NCBI RefSeq assembly: GCF_000313135.1
Contig: NW_004457674.1
Span: 21,323-48,036 of the forward strand
Length of the DNA stretch: 26,714 nucleotides
Direction of reading: 5' to 3'
Source of the DNA: Acanthamoeba castellanii str. Neff
Taxonomy: Eukaryota > Discosea > Longamoebia > Acanthamoebidae
Both the position numbers and the translations under genes were made by a program. The notes beneath the pieces are model-generated. The model saw nothing but the letters and a program-made list of their open reading frames with translations. It made no database searches and was not told the DNA's origin. Shown here in pieces: positions 7,539 to 18,828 of this stretch (position 1 is the first letter of the stretch; each line of letters begins with the position of its first letter).

Positions 7539-10500
7539 TCAGGCCGAGGACGAGCGATGAAGATTAGAGCGATCGGCGGCGGCGGCGAAGCGATGCGTGG
7601 ACGAGAGGTGCTCGGCCGAAGCCGACGACGGGATCGGCATGGCCGCCGTCTCCGCGCGGAGCTGCTTGATCTGCTGGTGCTGGCGCTGCGGGTGGTCGGT
7701 CTGGCCCGGGGTGGCCGCCCCGGCGGAGTTGGTAGTGGTCGTCGGCTCGGTTGTCGCGTTCTGGGCAGCCGGCACCGCGTCGAACCCGTCGTCCGACGGC
7801 GGTGAGAACTCGGGCGACGACGGCGTCGACTCTGATGATGAAGACGATGGTGGTGTCGACACGGGGTACTTGTGTGTCCAGGTGGCGATGATGGTGGCGA
7901 GCTGCTCCTTGCTGAAGGGCTTGGAGAGCCAGCCGTCCATGCCACACGCGGTGCAGCGCTCCTGGTACTCGGAGGTGGTCGATGCCGTGAGGGTGACGAT
8001 CGGGGTGCGCGGGCGCTTCTCGGCCCGCTCTCGCTCGCGGATGCGGGTCGAGGCGATGAAGCCGTCCATGACCGGCATCTGCAGGTCCATCAGCACCACG
8101 TCAAAGGCCTCGGCGCCGGCGTTGGCGCGCTGGGCCATGAGGTCGAGCCCGATCTGGCCGTTGCTGGCGATGGCCACCTCGCAGCCGAGTGACGTCAGCA
8201 TGAGCTTGGCCACCTTCTGGTTGACCATGTTGTCTTCGACCAGCAGCACGCGCGTGCCCTGCAGCCCCTGGTACAGCTCCTGCAGCTTCTTCTGCTCCTT
8301 GTCGACAGCCCTGTCGCCGCTTCTGGTCGATGACGTCACGATCACGCTCCCGCCGCGGCGCTCGGTCGCCGCCGCCCTCTCGCTTGCGGGGGCCGAGGTG
8401 GCCGTGGCGGTGGTGTTGGCCATCAGTTCGTCTTGGCTCATCGCCCTCACCGGCGCCGCGCCCGACAACGTCGTCGAAGCCAAGACTTCCTTCGTCGCGC
8501 CGGCCTGGTCGCCGCTGCCGTTGTTGTACAGATCCAACTCGGGCGCCGCCTGGCAAGCCTCGTTGTTGTCGCGGTTGTCGTCGCGGTTGTTGTCGACGTT
8601 GTCGTTGCTGTGTCGGCGGCGGCTGCGGCTGCTGCTAGGGGCCGAAGCGACGCTGCTGCTGTGGTCGTGGCCCTGGGGCTGCGCCTGGCTCTTGAGGGAG
8701 TTGGCGCGCTGGCGACGCGGCCTGCTGGTCTGCTGCGGTAGTGACTGGGTGTTGGGCCTCCGCTTGCGCGGCGACGAAGATGAAGAAGACGATGACGATG
8801 ACGATGACGATGAAGTGCTGGCGAGCGAGTGTCGACGCGCCCAGCGGCGGTCAGCGCTGGCCAGGAGGGCGTCCTTGTCGTCAAAGACGACGGGCTCGGC
8901 GCCCTCGGACTTGCGGCGGAGGCTGAGCGAGTCGGCGGACTTGGACCGCACGTACTCCTGGGCCGCCTCCTCGTGCATGGGAATGTCGACCGCGAAGCTG
9001 AACGTCGAGCCCTTGCCCACCTTCGACTGACACTCGATGTAACCTGATCAGACACACCCACACGGTCATGTCAGCTCTCAGTGTGCGGTGCGTGCGATGC
9101 GCGTGTGCGGAGTGTGCGGTGAGTTACCGTTCATGGCCTCGCACAGGAGCTTGCTGACGGCCAGGCTGAGTCCGGGACCGCCCGGCAGGGGAGTCGACTC
9201 ATCCAGATGAGGCAGCTGTCGGGGCCAAGACAAAGCGTTAGTGTGTGTGCGTGCGTGAGTGCGTGTGTCGTGTGTGTGTCGTGTACCTCGAAGAGGTGGG
9301 GGATGAGGTCGCTGGAGATGCCGACGCCAGTGTCCTCGACGCGGACTTCGATGCGGTTGCAGTTCAGGCGGGTGTTGGTGAGGTACAGGCGCACGCAGCC
9401 CTTCTCCGGGCTGTACTTGATCGCGTTGGAGGCGACGTTGAACAGCACCTGGCGGAAGCGCTTGGGGTCGCCGAAGCGCTGCGGGTAGCGCACGTCGATG
9501 GTGCTCTCCAGCGTAATCTGTTTCTTGAAGGCCGATGGCTTCAGAATGCTCAGCACCTGGTTGAACTGTACACCACCGCATCATCAGCCAAATGTACAAA
9601 TACTTATTTTTGAATTTTTGTCATAAAAAAACAAAAATAAGAATAAGAATGTAAAGCATGTGGTCGAGTAGTACCTCGTCGACGATGGAGAAGAGGGTGT
9701 TCTGGAGGCGGAGCTGGGAGGTGCTGATGGCGGGGAAATCGAGCAGGTTGTCCATGATGCAGAGCATGACATGACCCGAGTCCACGATGCGCCGCACGCA
9801 CTCCTTTTCAATCCACAGCCGACTGGGCAGCGAGTCGACCACCTGGGCCGCCAGTGAGAGGATGCCGTGTAGCGGCGCCTTGATCTCCTGGCCGATGTGG
9901 GCCAGCAGCTGGGCCTTGGGGTCGGCAGCAGCCGAAGCTGCAACGGACGACGACGCTAACTGGTCGAGTTGAAGCTTGGGCGTGGTCGGTCGCGGCGGCG
10001 AGTAGAGGACAAGCGCGATCACGCCCACGGCCAACAGGCTCAGCCCGCAGCAAACGAGCTTGGTCCCGGGCGTCAGCTCTGGAATGCCAACAATTGAAGA
10101 GTGAGTGTGCGCCAAGTGGGGCTGGCTGTGATTGTAGAGCGATGATGAGGATGAGGAATGAACGAACCGATGGTGTGGCCTACTGCAGTTGAGGCGGAAG
10201 AACATGTTGAAGACGAAGAGGCTCCGGTGGCGGAGGCGGTGATAAAGTGAACGACGAAGCCCTGGAGGAAGAGGCCGCACACCGCGGCGAAGGCGCACCG
10301 GGGAGCGCCGACAAGGAAGAGGAGAACCGGTACCCAGGCCAGCCTGCAGAACACGAAGGTGGTGTAAGGTACCCACACCAGTACTAGTGCTTTGATGTCG
10401 ACAATCACGTGGATGTTCTGCAGAACACAAAGCAAATCGGAAGAAAAGGGGCCGCAACGGATTTAAAACGGAGTATGTAGTAGTAGTGATGACAACAATA

Positions 10501-11262
10501 CTGATGGTGATCGAGCACGCCCACGGCACCAGTGCAACAATACAGCCAACATTGAATTTGCGTAAAAATGGGCCAGGAGAGAAAAGGCAGATTTTAACGG
10601 TGAACCACAGCGAAAACACCAACCTCAGCCAACCTTTGCAGGACAAGGAACAACAGAGTAACAACTCTGCGATCCACAACAAGGCAAAGGGGGGAGAGAG
10701 ATAACAAACAAACAAACAACTGAAGAAACAGATAAAAAGAATAAAAGAACACTTATCTCCACAGTGGTTAGGTTGGGTGTGATGAGTACCAGGTGAAAAA
10801 CTCCGAGGCGATGCCGTAGTTGAGCGCCAGTGTCAGCGCCAGGACGTCGATATGGAAGGCGAAGGCCAACACGCTGGGCCACACCCGCCGTGTGCAGGCG
10901 AGGAAGCCCAGCGTGCTGACCGACACCGCAGTCGACGCCAGCAGGAGCACCACCGCCAGCGACAGTGGTGAGGCCGCAGACCTGGCTGAAGATGGAGATG
11001 ATGACGATGATGTTGATGACAGTTCGATCGAGAGGAGCAGCGAGGCGTGTTGGAGGGTCGAGAGGGTGATGGCACACCCGACCACGGCCCGCTTCATGCA
11101 CTCGGGCAGCCGGAGCGGGGGGAGGGACGGGGCCGAGTAGTAGTAGGGGCTGGCGTCGTCTGGCAAGAGAAAGCTCGAAAGGGAAGAAGTAGAAGAAGAG
11201 AAAGTAGAAGTAGTAGAAGAAGAGGAAGAGTCGTGGCGCGATGCTATCGGTGGAGACTTCAT
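7539..11262 (-). CDS. Membrane hybrid histidine kinase with receiver domain; H-box His replaced by Gln
   Basis: Resolved exons: from 11262 to about 10800, then 10417-10168, 10078-9675, 9565-9287, 9215-9128, 9043-7539. One short exon or join between 10800 and 10418 is not settled. Order: Ser-rich N terminus, about six transmembrane helices, then a HisKA-like helix pair (LLAHIGQEIKAPLHGI). The HATPase follows, with N-box NVASNAIKYS, G1 DTGVGI, F-box LIPHLF and G2 GGPGLSLAVSK. After a 200-residue Ser-rich linker comes a complete receiver: VLLVEDN, phospho-Asp in VLMDLQMPVMDG, TLTAS, SKPFSKE. Known: in hybrid kinases the H-box His is autophosphorylated and passes phosphate to the receiver Asp. 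Odd: the H-box aligns as GQEIKAP where SHEIRTP is expected, so Gln stands at the His (codon 9890-9888, CAG). It may be a pseudokinase scaffold or receive phosphate from another kinase. The likely role is environmental sensing; the signal is unknown. Confidence 0.88.
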
Positions 11263-12582
11263 GACGACGAGGGGTGTGATGTGTTGAGGAAGAACGGAAG
11301 GAAGTGTTGAGGAGGAAAGTGTATTACCACTTGTTGATGCTGATGATGATGGGCGCTTTGGTCGTCTCTCAGTCTTGGAGGCTCGATGCGAAGTCGTGAA
11401 GGCAGAAGCTTGAAACTAATGGGCGCGGCTCGATGTTGTTTGTGGCGACTCCACTCTCGTCGTACCGGAGGAGCACGAAAGCAGCTGTCCCTCGGCCTCA
11501 ATCACTGCGTGCCGCGGTGCGTGCGGTGCGCCTCGGGCGTGCCAGTTGCGTTACATCGCCGAGAGTGGCGTGACGTCCGGGCCGCGAAGGTGACCTCGGA
11601 CACCTCAGCTGCACTCTTTCTCGCGGTGGTAGAACTGAAATTTCGGCTCGCGAACCACCACTGTTGCAATTGGACGTCGTTTCGCACACATGCCACGCAT
11701 TCCTTTCCAGTTCGGTGCAGATTGGCTGCCACTTGTTTTGTCCGCCCATTCCGTTGGCTGCTGGCGCTCACTTGTGGAGCGTGGGTGTGGGCCACCGGTG
11801 ATCCCGTTCACGCAAGGCAACCTGCAGGACGTGGAAAGGCTGCAGGGAGTGACAGGACCCGGAGGCGCCATCACAGGCCATCCGATGACTCACCAATCGT
11901 GCCATCTGACCAGCACACTATTGAATTTGACTCTTTATGGCACAAGTGTGCAACGGTGGTGCATGCCCACGCAAGATAGGTTCTCTATGCATTCTAGAGG
12001 CTTCGGCTCACAAGAGGGAGCTTTCTGAGACTTGGGCTCAGTCAGTGCGCCTCACACAGACTGTGGCACGCACGACTTGTGATATGTGCGCACACGCACG
12101 CCTGCTGCTTCCCTTTTCCGCTCTCAAGGCCAATGGTTCCGCAGCGGTTCCGTCGGTGTTAGCGGCTGGGCGGCAAGTGAGAGAAAATTGGCTCATCATC
12201 TGTTGAGTTCAGCCGGTTGCGCACCAGCATGATGTTTGGGCCCACGTCGAGATGAAGTGTAACGACCTGCTTTTGTTTCGTGTGGACTCTGCCCGGGTTG
12301 CATCGAGTGAAGCTGTAGCGTCGACACCAGTTCATCTGTTCCTCGTCATTTTCCTGAGGTACTCAAATCAAATTCTCGTAACAACGAAGAACGAGCGCGC
12401 GTGTCGTGCCGTGTCGTGTCGTGTCGTGCTGTGCTACGGCGCTCTACACGGAGATGGAGGTGAAGATGAAGATAGAGAATAAGTTGAAGGTGTGGACGGA
12501 AAGAAGGTGTTGTGGTGTGTAGAAATACAGTGGTGTATATGTACACGTGTGGCACACGTGTGCGGAGCCAGCTCAGAGTTTG
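11263..12582. other. Intergenic stretch without a recognisable gene
   Basis: About 1.3 kb between the histidine kinase start and the HPS1 stop, both minus-strand genes, so it holds the kinase promoter and the HPS1 3' region. Open frames of up to about 200 codons exist on both strands, but they overlap each other and show no domain, signal peptide or intron-consistent extension. Bases about 12398-12430 carry a short GTGTC-type repeat. I cannot support a gene here. Confidence 0.5.
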
Positions 12583-15500
12583 TTATTTGTTCTTGCGATC
12601 GAGAAGGATGGCCACGAGGTTGCGGTCGTAGTGGGTGATGCTCTTCACCGAGAGCACGCCCAGGTAGAGCGTGTACAGCTCGTAGCACCGCAGCCCGCTC
12701 CGCGACGGAAAGATGTGCTCCACCAGCTTCTTGTAATACTTGTGCGTCTGCGGCCCTCTGCACACACCAACCCCCGCGCCCGCGCGCCTCAAGGTCAGCT
12801 ACACGACCGTGAAAGGGTGGCGATGATGGTGGCGATGATGGTGGGGGAGAAAGCGCACCTCTGCGCAATGAAGGGTTGGTCGTGGTTGAAGGGCAGTTCA
12901 AAGCCCTCCATGTCCTCCACCCACAGCCGGTACGAGTACTGGAACGCGCCCGACTTCATCGTCATGGCGTGGTGACCCTCCGACAGATGCTGCTGCGCCT
13001 GCACCGCCGGCCACAACCACAACCACAACCAACAACCAACAACGAACATCAACCGTGGTTAGTAGCAACAACTGGAGGTGCGAGCAGCGCGAGCTGCCAG
13101 AAGAAGGGGTCGTGGGTTCGAACCCGATAGCACATGTCCCACACTTTGGAGCGGAGGATGAGCTTCATGCGCAGGGCCTCCTCCGGCTTGGGCGAGTACA
13201 CCGGCCCGTGCACGGCCGTGATGGGCGGGGCGATCACCCTGTCCGTGCGTGCACAAACCGCCACGATCAAGTGTCAGCCAAGACGCAGATCAGCCAGCCC
13301 AGCTCGCCATTGACTTGCGAGCTAGGTGGTGGTGGGAGGGGGGTGGGAGGCGTGAATTACCGATTGAAGGTTCGGTCGACAAAGATGAAGTGGATGAGGC
13401 CCGGGAACTGGTGGAGGAAGGAGAGCACGGGCAGGTGGGTGTGCTCCTTGGTGATCAGGTACGTGGCGTAGTTGCGGATCATGCCCCGCAGCTGGTCCCT
13501 TATCTCGTCCAGCCGGTCCCTCTCCGCCGGCTGGCCCTGCTCAGCCACCGACACGACACGACCGTCAATCGACCCAATCAGCGACCCACCAAGAGCCCGG
13601 CTTACCTTGGCGCCGCTGGACGGGTGATTGGAGGTGATGATGACGAGCGTAGTCATTCGCTCCAGTTCGGCGTAGTAGACCCATCGCGGTGTGTACTTGG
13701 GCGTTCTATTGATACACGCGTGAGCAAGTCTTACGGGACGGTGCGTGGTGCGTGGTGCGTGGTGCGTGGTGCGTGGTGCGTGGTGCGTGGTGCGTGGTGC
13801 GTGGTGCGTGGTGCGTGGTGCGTGGTGCGTGGTGCGTGGTGCGTGGTGCGTGGTGCGTGGTGCGTGGTGCGTGGTGCGTGGTGCGTGGTGCGTGGACACG
13901 AACCGGAGGTGCAGCAGCTTGTACGACGTGGAGTTCTCCGGGTCGAACGGCTGTCGCAGGTTGTAGTCCAGCTCCGGGAACGGGTGATCAAAGTCGACGT
14001 CATCGAGCGAGAGGCCCAGGTCCTCGCTCGACTCACCGACGGTGGCCCGCTCCCGCTTGTGCTGCGCGTCGGCGCCGCTGGTTTCGGAGTCGCCCGCCTG
14101 CGAAGGTCCGCCCTGCGCGCGCCGCTCGGCCTCCTCCTCGGCGGCCTCCTCCCGCCGCTGCCGCGCGTCGTCGAGGCGGTCCCGCTCCCGCTCCTTCTCG
14201 CGCTCGATCTCCTCCTTCAGCGATCGGTGCGGCGCCACGTTGTGGGGCGAGGCCAGCGGCGACACGAACCCGGCCTCGTCCGATGACGACGAGTCCTCCC
14301 GCCCCAGCTTCAACTTGGGCTCCTTCTGCGCGGCATACCCCCAAATTGTAGTCAGTCGACCCAAAACAAATACCAATATATCAAAAATAAATAAATAAAT
14401 AATACATAAATGTAATAAAAATGGATTATAAATATAAATAAAGAATGTTTGAAGAAACAGAGAGGCGCATACGGCGAGCATGGCGGTGCCGTCCACGGGG
14501 CTCGATGGTATCAAAGGCCTGTTCGTGCGCACGAATGGCTCTGCATGGTTGGGGAGGGGGCGTAGCAAAGGTCAGCATCAGGCACACGGCACACGGCACA
14601 CGGCACACGGGCAGGCCATTTGGGGGGCGGAGGGGAAGCCGAACCACCCTGCGAGGAGGAGCCCTCGATCAAAAATGTGTCGTCGTCGTCGTCCTCGCCA
14701 TCGATTCGCAGCGGCCGTCGCTCGGTGTCGGCGGTGCTGCTCTCCGGCTCCATTTCGTCGGCCTTGTTGGCCCTGCTCCGCCCCGCGCTCCCGTCGTCGT
14801 CGCTGCTCCCGCTGCTTCGCTCCCCCTGCTTCCCTGCGTCGCTGTCGGCGCCCTCGTCGGAGGACTCCTTGGCCTTGCCGCCGCCGCCGCCGCCCTCGGT
14901 GTCGACATCGCTGGCTCCGGAGCTCAGGTGCAGCAGCCCGTCGGCGTCGGTGTCGGCGTCGACGGACGAACTTGGCGCCACGCCGTCGTCGTCGACAAAG
15001 GCCACCTTCTTCTTGGTGGCCTTGGGCTTCTTGAAGTGGGTCAGCACCTGCTCCAGCAGCAGCTTCGCCGTCACCAGGTCCACGGCCCCATTCACCGGAA
15101 TCCGTGACGTCTCCTGCGTAAATCAACAAAAAAATCAAGTAATTAGTATTATTATTCTTTATAATTTAGTATTATTATTCTTTACCAAATAATAAATAAA
15201 GAAGGTGGGCGCACCTGGAAAGCCGATACGGAGAGGGCGGACTTCTCGCCGTAGTTTCCGTCCAAGGCCCCGGGAAAGAAGGAGATCAGGTGGAGCATCT
15301 CCTGAAGCAGCAGGACCTGATGGCCACGAGCGCAGTCGACATAATCAGGTGTGAGTTCTCAAAAACTGGACCACGACCCGACCCGACCAACGACACGACG
15401 CAGGAACGCGTACGCAGTCGCCGTTGAGTCCGATCTTGAACTCGCCCTTGTCGAGGTTCTCCATGAAGTCGGCGATGAGGATGTCCTTGCCGCTCTCCAC

Positions 15501-17380
15501 CGTCTCCTCCCGCTCGCTCTCCTGCTTTCGCTTGTCGAGCTCCTTCTCCCGCTGCTCCTCGCGCCACTGCTCGATGCGCTCGTCCCACCGCTCCCCGCTG
15601 GCGTCCTTCGATGTCGCACGGCTGCTCTTCCGCCGAATGTTCTTCTTCCTCCGTCGGGTGCTGACGTCATCCTCTTCGGCGGTATTTGCGGCATGTGTGG
15701 CATTCGCCGTTGTGTTGCCCGCGGAGGGGTTCAACGACGACCGGCCGTTGTTGCCCAGAGGGCCGTTGTCGTCGGCGCCCACGAACAGGCGCTTGAAGGA
15801 CTCCGACGACTGGTTGATCTTCTCCCGCTCCTTCTGCATCTGTCGCACGTTCTTCTCCTTCTCCAGCTCCTGCGCCTTGAGGCACACCTTGTCGTAGAGG
15901 CCCTCGCAGATCTCCGTGCTCAGTAGCCGAATGTTGTCCTGCGTGAACTTGCCGTCCCTAATAGCACAAGCCACATGACGCACACGACACACATACACAC
16001 ACCAGAGATAGAGAAGGGCGGTCAAAACCCGGTTGGGCACAAACAAGGAAAGGAACGGGAACGGCTGGTCAAGTACTCGTCCCAGGTCAGCTCTTCCGAG
16101 GCGGACACGAAGCCCTCGTCTCGGTCCCGCTCCCTGCAGAGCACCCACCGAGGTCAGACACGCCCATAGTGGTGGGGGGGGGGAATTGGTGGCCCATTGG
16201 TACCCGCTCTCTTGCGTTGAGAGGGTGCCCGACACCTGGGAGTAGTCCGCCGCAGGAATCACGGTCTCCTCCACTTCGCGTTCTGCAACAGTTCAACATT
16301 TCGAACCGCATGAGTGTCTCAAGCCAGGTCCACACGGACCACTGCAAAAACAAAATAAACAAAACAAAAACAAAAATAAAAAAGTACCATAGGGGTGGAA
16401 GGTGGCCCTGAAGTCGTTGATCAGCAGCAGCATGTCGCTGGGGTCAATGTCCGGCGCCTTGTTCTTGGAGTAGGTGGCCAGCAGCTTGGTGCCCACGAAG
16501 AGCAGGCCATGCGTGGCCAGTGGCTCCTGCTTGAGCGCGTTCTTGAGGGCCTTGAAGCATTCGCCTCGCGTTCGGTCGTCCACCTCGAGCCGCTCCGTTG
16601 CCTTTCGATAACAGAAAAAGCGAAAGCGAAAGCGAAAGTGAGCTCGGCCGCACCGCACCGCGCCACGTCGACACACGAAAGGTGGAAGGAAGGGACGACG
16701 CACTCGCACGAGCAGGGACTGCTGGCGATCAGAGAGCGCGCACAGAGTGTCGATGATGTGCTGGATCGTGAGCTTGTGTCGAGAGAAAGTGCTGTGAAGG
16801 AAGTCACGACACACGGTGGTCAGCACCAGATCGGGCACAACACTGGAGCTCAGTCAAGACGTAGAGCGAGAGAGAGAGAGAGAGGAGAGAGCAGCGTGCA
16901 CACACCTGTACTTGCCCTCTTCGATGGCTTGCCTGCCGAACACCATCACCATGTGCTCGAATATCTGGACATGCGACATGCCATCGAATGGGGTGTGTCA
17001 TGCCAAGACCTCGCACACAGCAGAACACGTGCGAGAAGGCAAAGGCGGGTTACCTGACGCAGGAGGCTGCGCAGAAACATCTCTGACTCGCCTTGATCGC
17101 TGACGACGAGGTAGCTCAGCTTTTCGTACTGCATTAATTGAATGAAAAAGAAGTGAGAAAGCAGAAGGGCTGAGAATTGGGGTGATTGTGAGGCAGAGAG
17201 GGATCCCACCTTCTGGAAGACGAAGAGGGTGTGGCCGCAAGTCATGGATTTGAAGCGCTGGCCGAGGTTTTCCTTCATCATGATGTGTGTATTCACAAGC
17301 ACGAGGCTCAGCAGGCGTCCATCCTTGTGGTCGTAGTAGATGGGGTTGCCGCCCTCATCCGAGATTATGAAGTAGCGCAT
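12583..17380 (-). CDS. HPS1: HPS1 homologue, predicted BLOC-3 Rab-GEF subunit
   Basis: Seventeen exons close in phase to 1046 residues: 17380-17210, 17128-17054, 16964-16906, 16842-16704, 16601-16388, 16282-16204, 16133-16077, 15957-15414, 15316-15215, 15113-14609, 14540-14473, 14325-13904, 13705-13606, 13536-13361, 13238-13124, 12998-12859, 12757-12583. Recognised by blocks matching human HPS1: an N-terminal longin start (MRYFIISDEGGNPIYY), KLLATYSKNKAPDIDPSDML, FPGLIHFIFVDRT (889-901), SKVWDM and RCYELYTLYLGVL near the C terminus. Known: HPS1 with HPS4 forms BLOC-3, the exchange factor for Rab32/Rab38 on lysosome-related organelles. The protein is longer than the 700-residue human one because of Lys/Glu/Asp/Ser-rich insertions (about residues 320-800). 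Inferred role: endolysosome or contractile-vacuole traffic. Intron 12 carries a 22-copy heptamer array. Confidence 0.88.
13741..13895. repeat. Heptamer array, about 22 x GTGCGTG, in HPS1 intron 12
   Basis: 155 bases of perfect tandem GTGCGTG (GGTGCGT) on the plus strand. They lie wholly inside the intron 13706-13903, between HPS1 exons 12 and 13. On the transcribed strand the unit is CACGCAC. The array makes long open frames on both strands (VRGAWC and HHAPRTT repeats) that are not genes. Confidence 0.95.
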
Positions 17381-17663
17381 TGCTCCCCTGCGCTCTGATG
17401 CTGTAATCGCCCCCTTGCGCCAAATTAAATGTCCTCCGTTTTAAATCACGATTGTCGTCCTGGTCTCGGTCTTCCTTGTGGGCTCGGGCGCGTCTTCCCT
17501 CACTGCTGGGCCAAGCTGGTGCTGGAAGGTTAATCCTCTACAACAAGGCAGAAGCGGCTCTTTGTTGCAAATCAACGCGCAGCTTTCGTGCTCTTGGTGT
17601 AAAAGGCGAAAATAATAAAAAAAACAATACGGGCACCAAACATACATCAATTAATTCATAAAG
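17381..17663. promoter_or_regulatory. Shared upstream region of divergent HPS1 and NDUFA13 genes
   Basis: 283 bases separate the two start codons, which point away from each other, so both promoters must lie here. The half next to NDUFA13 is A/T-rich (AATAATAAAAAAAACAATA near 17610). No specific factor site is recognised. Confidence 0.55.
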
Positions 17664-18460
17664 ATGTCGCAGGAGAAAGGTAGAGCACGCTACCACCAGG
17701 AGCCCCTCTTCCGCCCGGAGGGTCCCGAGTTCGAGCCCATCCCGCTCGAGAAGCGAAAGGCTTTCCAGTTCCGCCGCGGCCCCACTGGTACCCCCCCCCC
17801 ATTCGGCTTTTAGCCTCGATTAATCGTTGAGGTCCTGCTCGGTTGTTGCATTCGTTGCCCCTTTGTGCCATTGCTATGAAAAATGGGAAGATTAATTGGA
17901 TGCTGTGCAGGCAAGGCCCTGTACGCCGCTTACTTTGGTGTGCTCGTGGCGGGCCACTACGTCTATGCTACCGGTGCCTGGGAGCAACGCGATCTCTACG
18001 CTGAGCGCCAGAACGTGTGGGGCAGCGTGACCACTTACCTCCAGGCCGAGGCGGACAGGAAGTACGCCCCCCCCCTCGCGATTATATCAGATTTTAATCT
18101 TCTTTGAAGTCAACCGCACTACATCGCTTTGCCAATCGAAAGCCGTGTACTTACGACTGGGGCTGCTTGCAGGTACCTGCAGACGCGCAAGCGGAGCACT
18201 GACGCTGAGGAGAAGCTGCTCTTCCCCAAGGAGGTCAGCGAGGGCAAGAGGCAGCTCAACCACGAGGAGGCTCAGTACAAGTATGGCAGCAACGCCCCTT
18301 CTCTGCCCCTGTTTCCTCTCGCTGTCAGTGAAGCTGATGATGCCTCTTTTCTTCTCCTTCACCGCATCGCCCCTATAGGACGAGGTGGGTGCGTCCCGCC
18401 ACGGATCCCTTCCAGCAGTGGCACTACGTCAAGAGGACCTTTGACAAGGCCCAAGAGTGA
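17664..18460 (+). CDS. NDUFA13: Mitochondrial complex I subunit NDUFA13 (GRIM-19)
   Basis: Four exons with closing phases, 154 residues: 17664-17787, 17911-18061, 18173-18280, 18379-18460. The family order is clear: a Pro-rich N terminus, one transmembrane helix (GKALYAAYFGVLVAGHYVY, about residues 42-60), then an amphipathic stretch containing LQAEADRKYLQTRKRSTDAEE, which parallels LLQAETDRRTLQ of the human protein, and TRWVRPATDP near the end, which parallels TRWVPP. Known: an accessory inner-membrane subunit of NADH:ubiquinone oxidoreductase, 144 residues in human. No cleavable presequence is evident, as is usual for it. It is the head-to-head neighbour of HPS1. Confidence 0.88.
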
Positions 18461-18482
18461 CCATCGGCAGCACACTGTGCAG

Positions 18483-18591
18483 GTAACCTGCTCCTTCACT
18501 TCCACGATCGCGGGCTTGTGCAAGCCTCATCTCCTTTTGGGTGCGCTGATCGTCTTGTCTTCGTTGGCTCTTTCACTACTCGCTACTGCAG
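18483..18591 (+). other. Probable intron in the 3' UTR of NDUFA13
   Basis: GTGCAG|GTAACC starts 22 bases after the stop codon and CTACTGCAG|GAGAATG lies 109 bases on. The spacing and splice sites match the coding introns. The junction is close enough to the stop not to be expected to trigger nonsense-mediated decay. Unproven without cDNA. Confidence 0.4.
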
Positions 18592-18828
18592 GAGAATGAA
18601 GAGGAACTCGCTTGCCTCATCACGTTCCTTGTTCTGTTGTTGTTGTTGCGTGACGCAACCCATAACACGGCATTGTTTATACCCCTCACTCGTGATGAAA
18701 CCCTTCGAAGCAAGTTTGCAGCACTTCCTAACGAAAGAAGAAGGCGAAGGCGAGACGAGAAGCGACTATGGACAACTAACAGGTGTGGATGTGTCTGAGG
18801 GGGAAGGGTTGATTACATGAAAGAGACT

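Noticed and set aside
8778..8815. GATGAC hexamer run as a possible regulatory repeat
   Set aside because: It lies in the kinase coding exon and encodes a poly-Ser stretch on the minus strand.
7597..9030. A 477-codon open frame on the plus strand, opposite the histidine kinase C-terminal exon
   Set aside because: It is the antisense of a GC-rich exon encoding a recognised receiver domain; its translation is low in complexity and matches no family.
11386..12028. Overlapping frames of 90-200 codons on both strands between the kinase and HPS1
   Set aside because: They have no domain, no signal peptide and no splice-consistent continuation, and they overlap one another; likely chance frames in GC-rich DNA.
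13070..13140. A T-loop-like palindrome GGGTTCGAACCC suggesting another tRNA
   Set aside because: No acceptor, D or anticodon stem can be built around it; it is the exon 15 donor region of HPS1 (CGG|GTTCGAAC).
13741..13895. Possible CRISPR or telomere-like array
   Set aside because: There are no spacers, the unit is only seven bases, the array is internal to an intron, and the context is a eukaryotic gene.
13249..14286. A 345-codon plus-strand frame with VRGAWC repeats
   Set aside because: It is produced by the heptamer array plus antisense of HPS1 exons 12 to 14; a 7-base unit without stops stays open in every frame.
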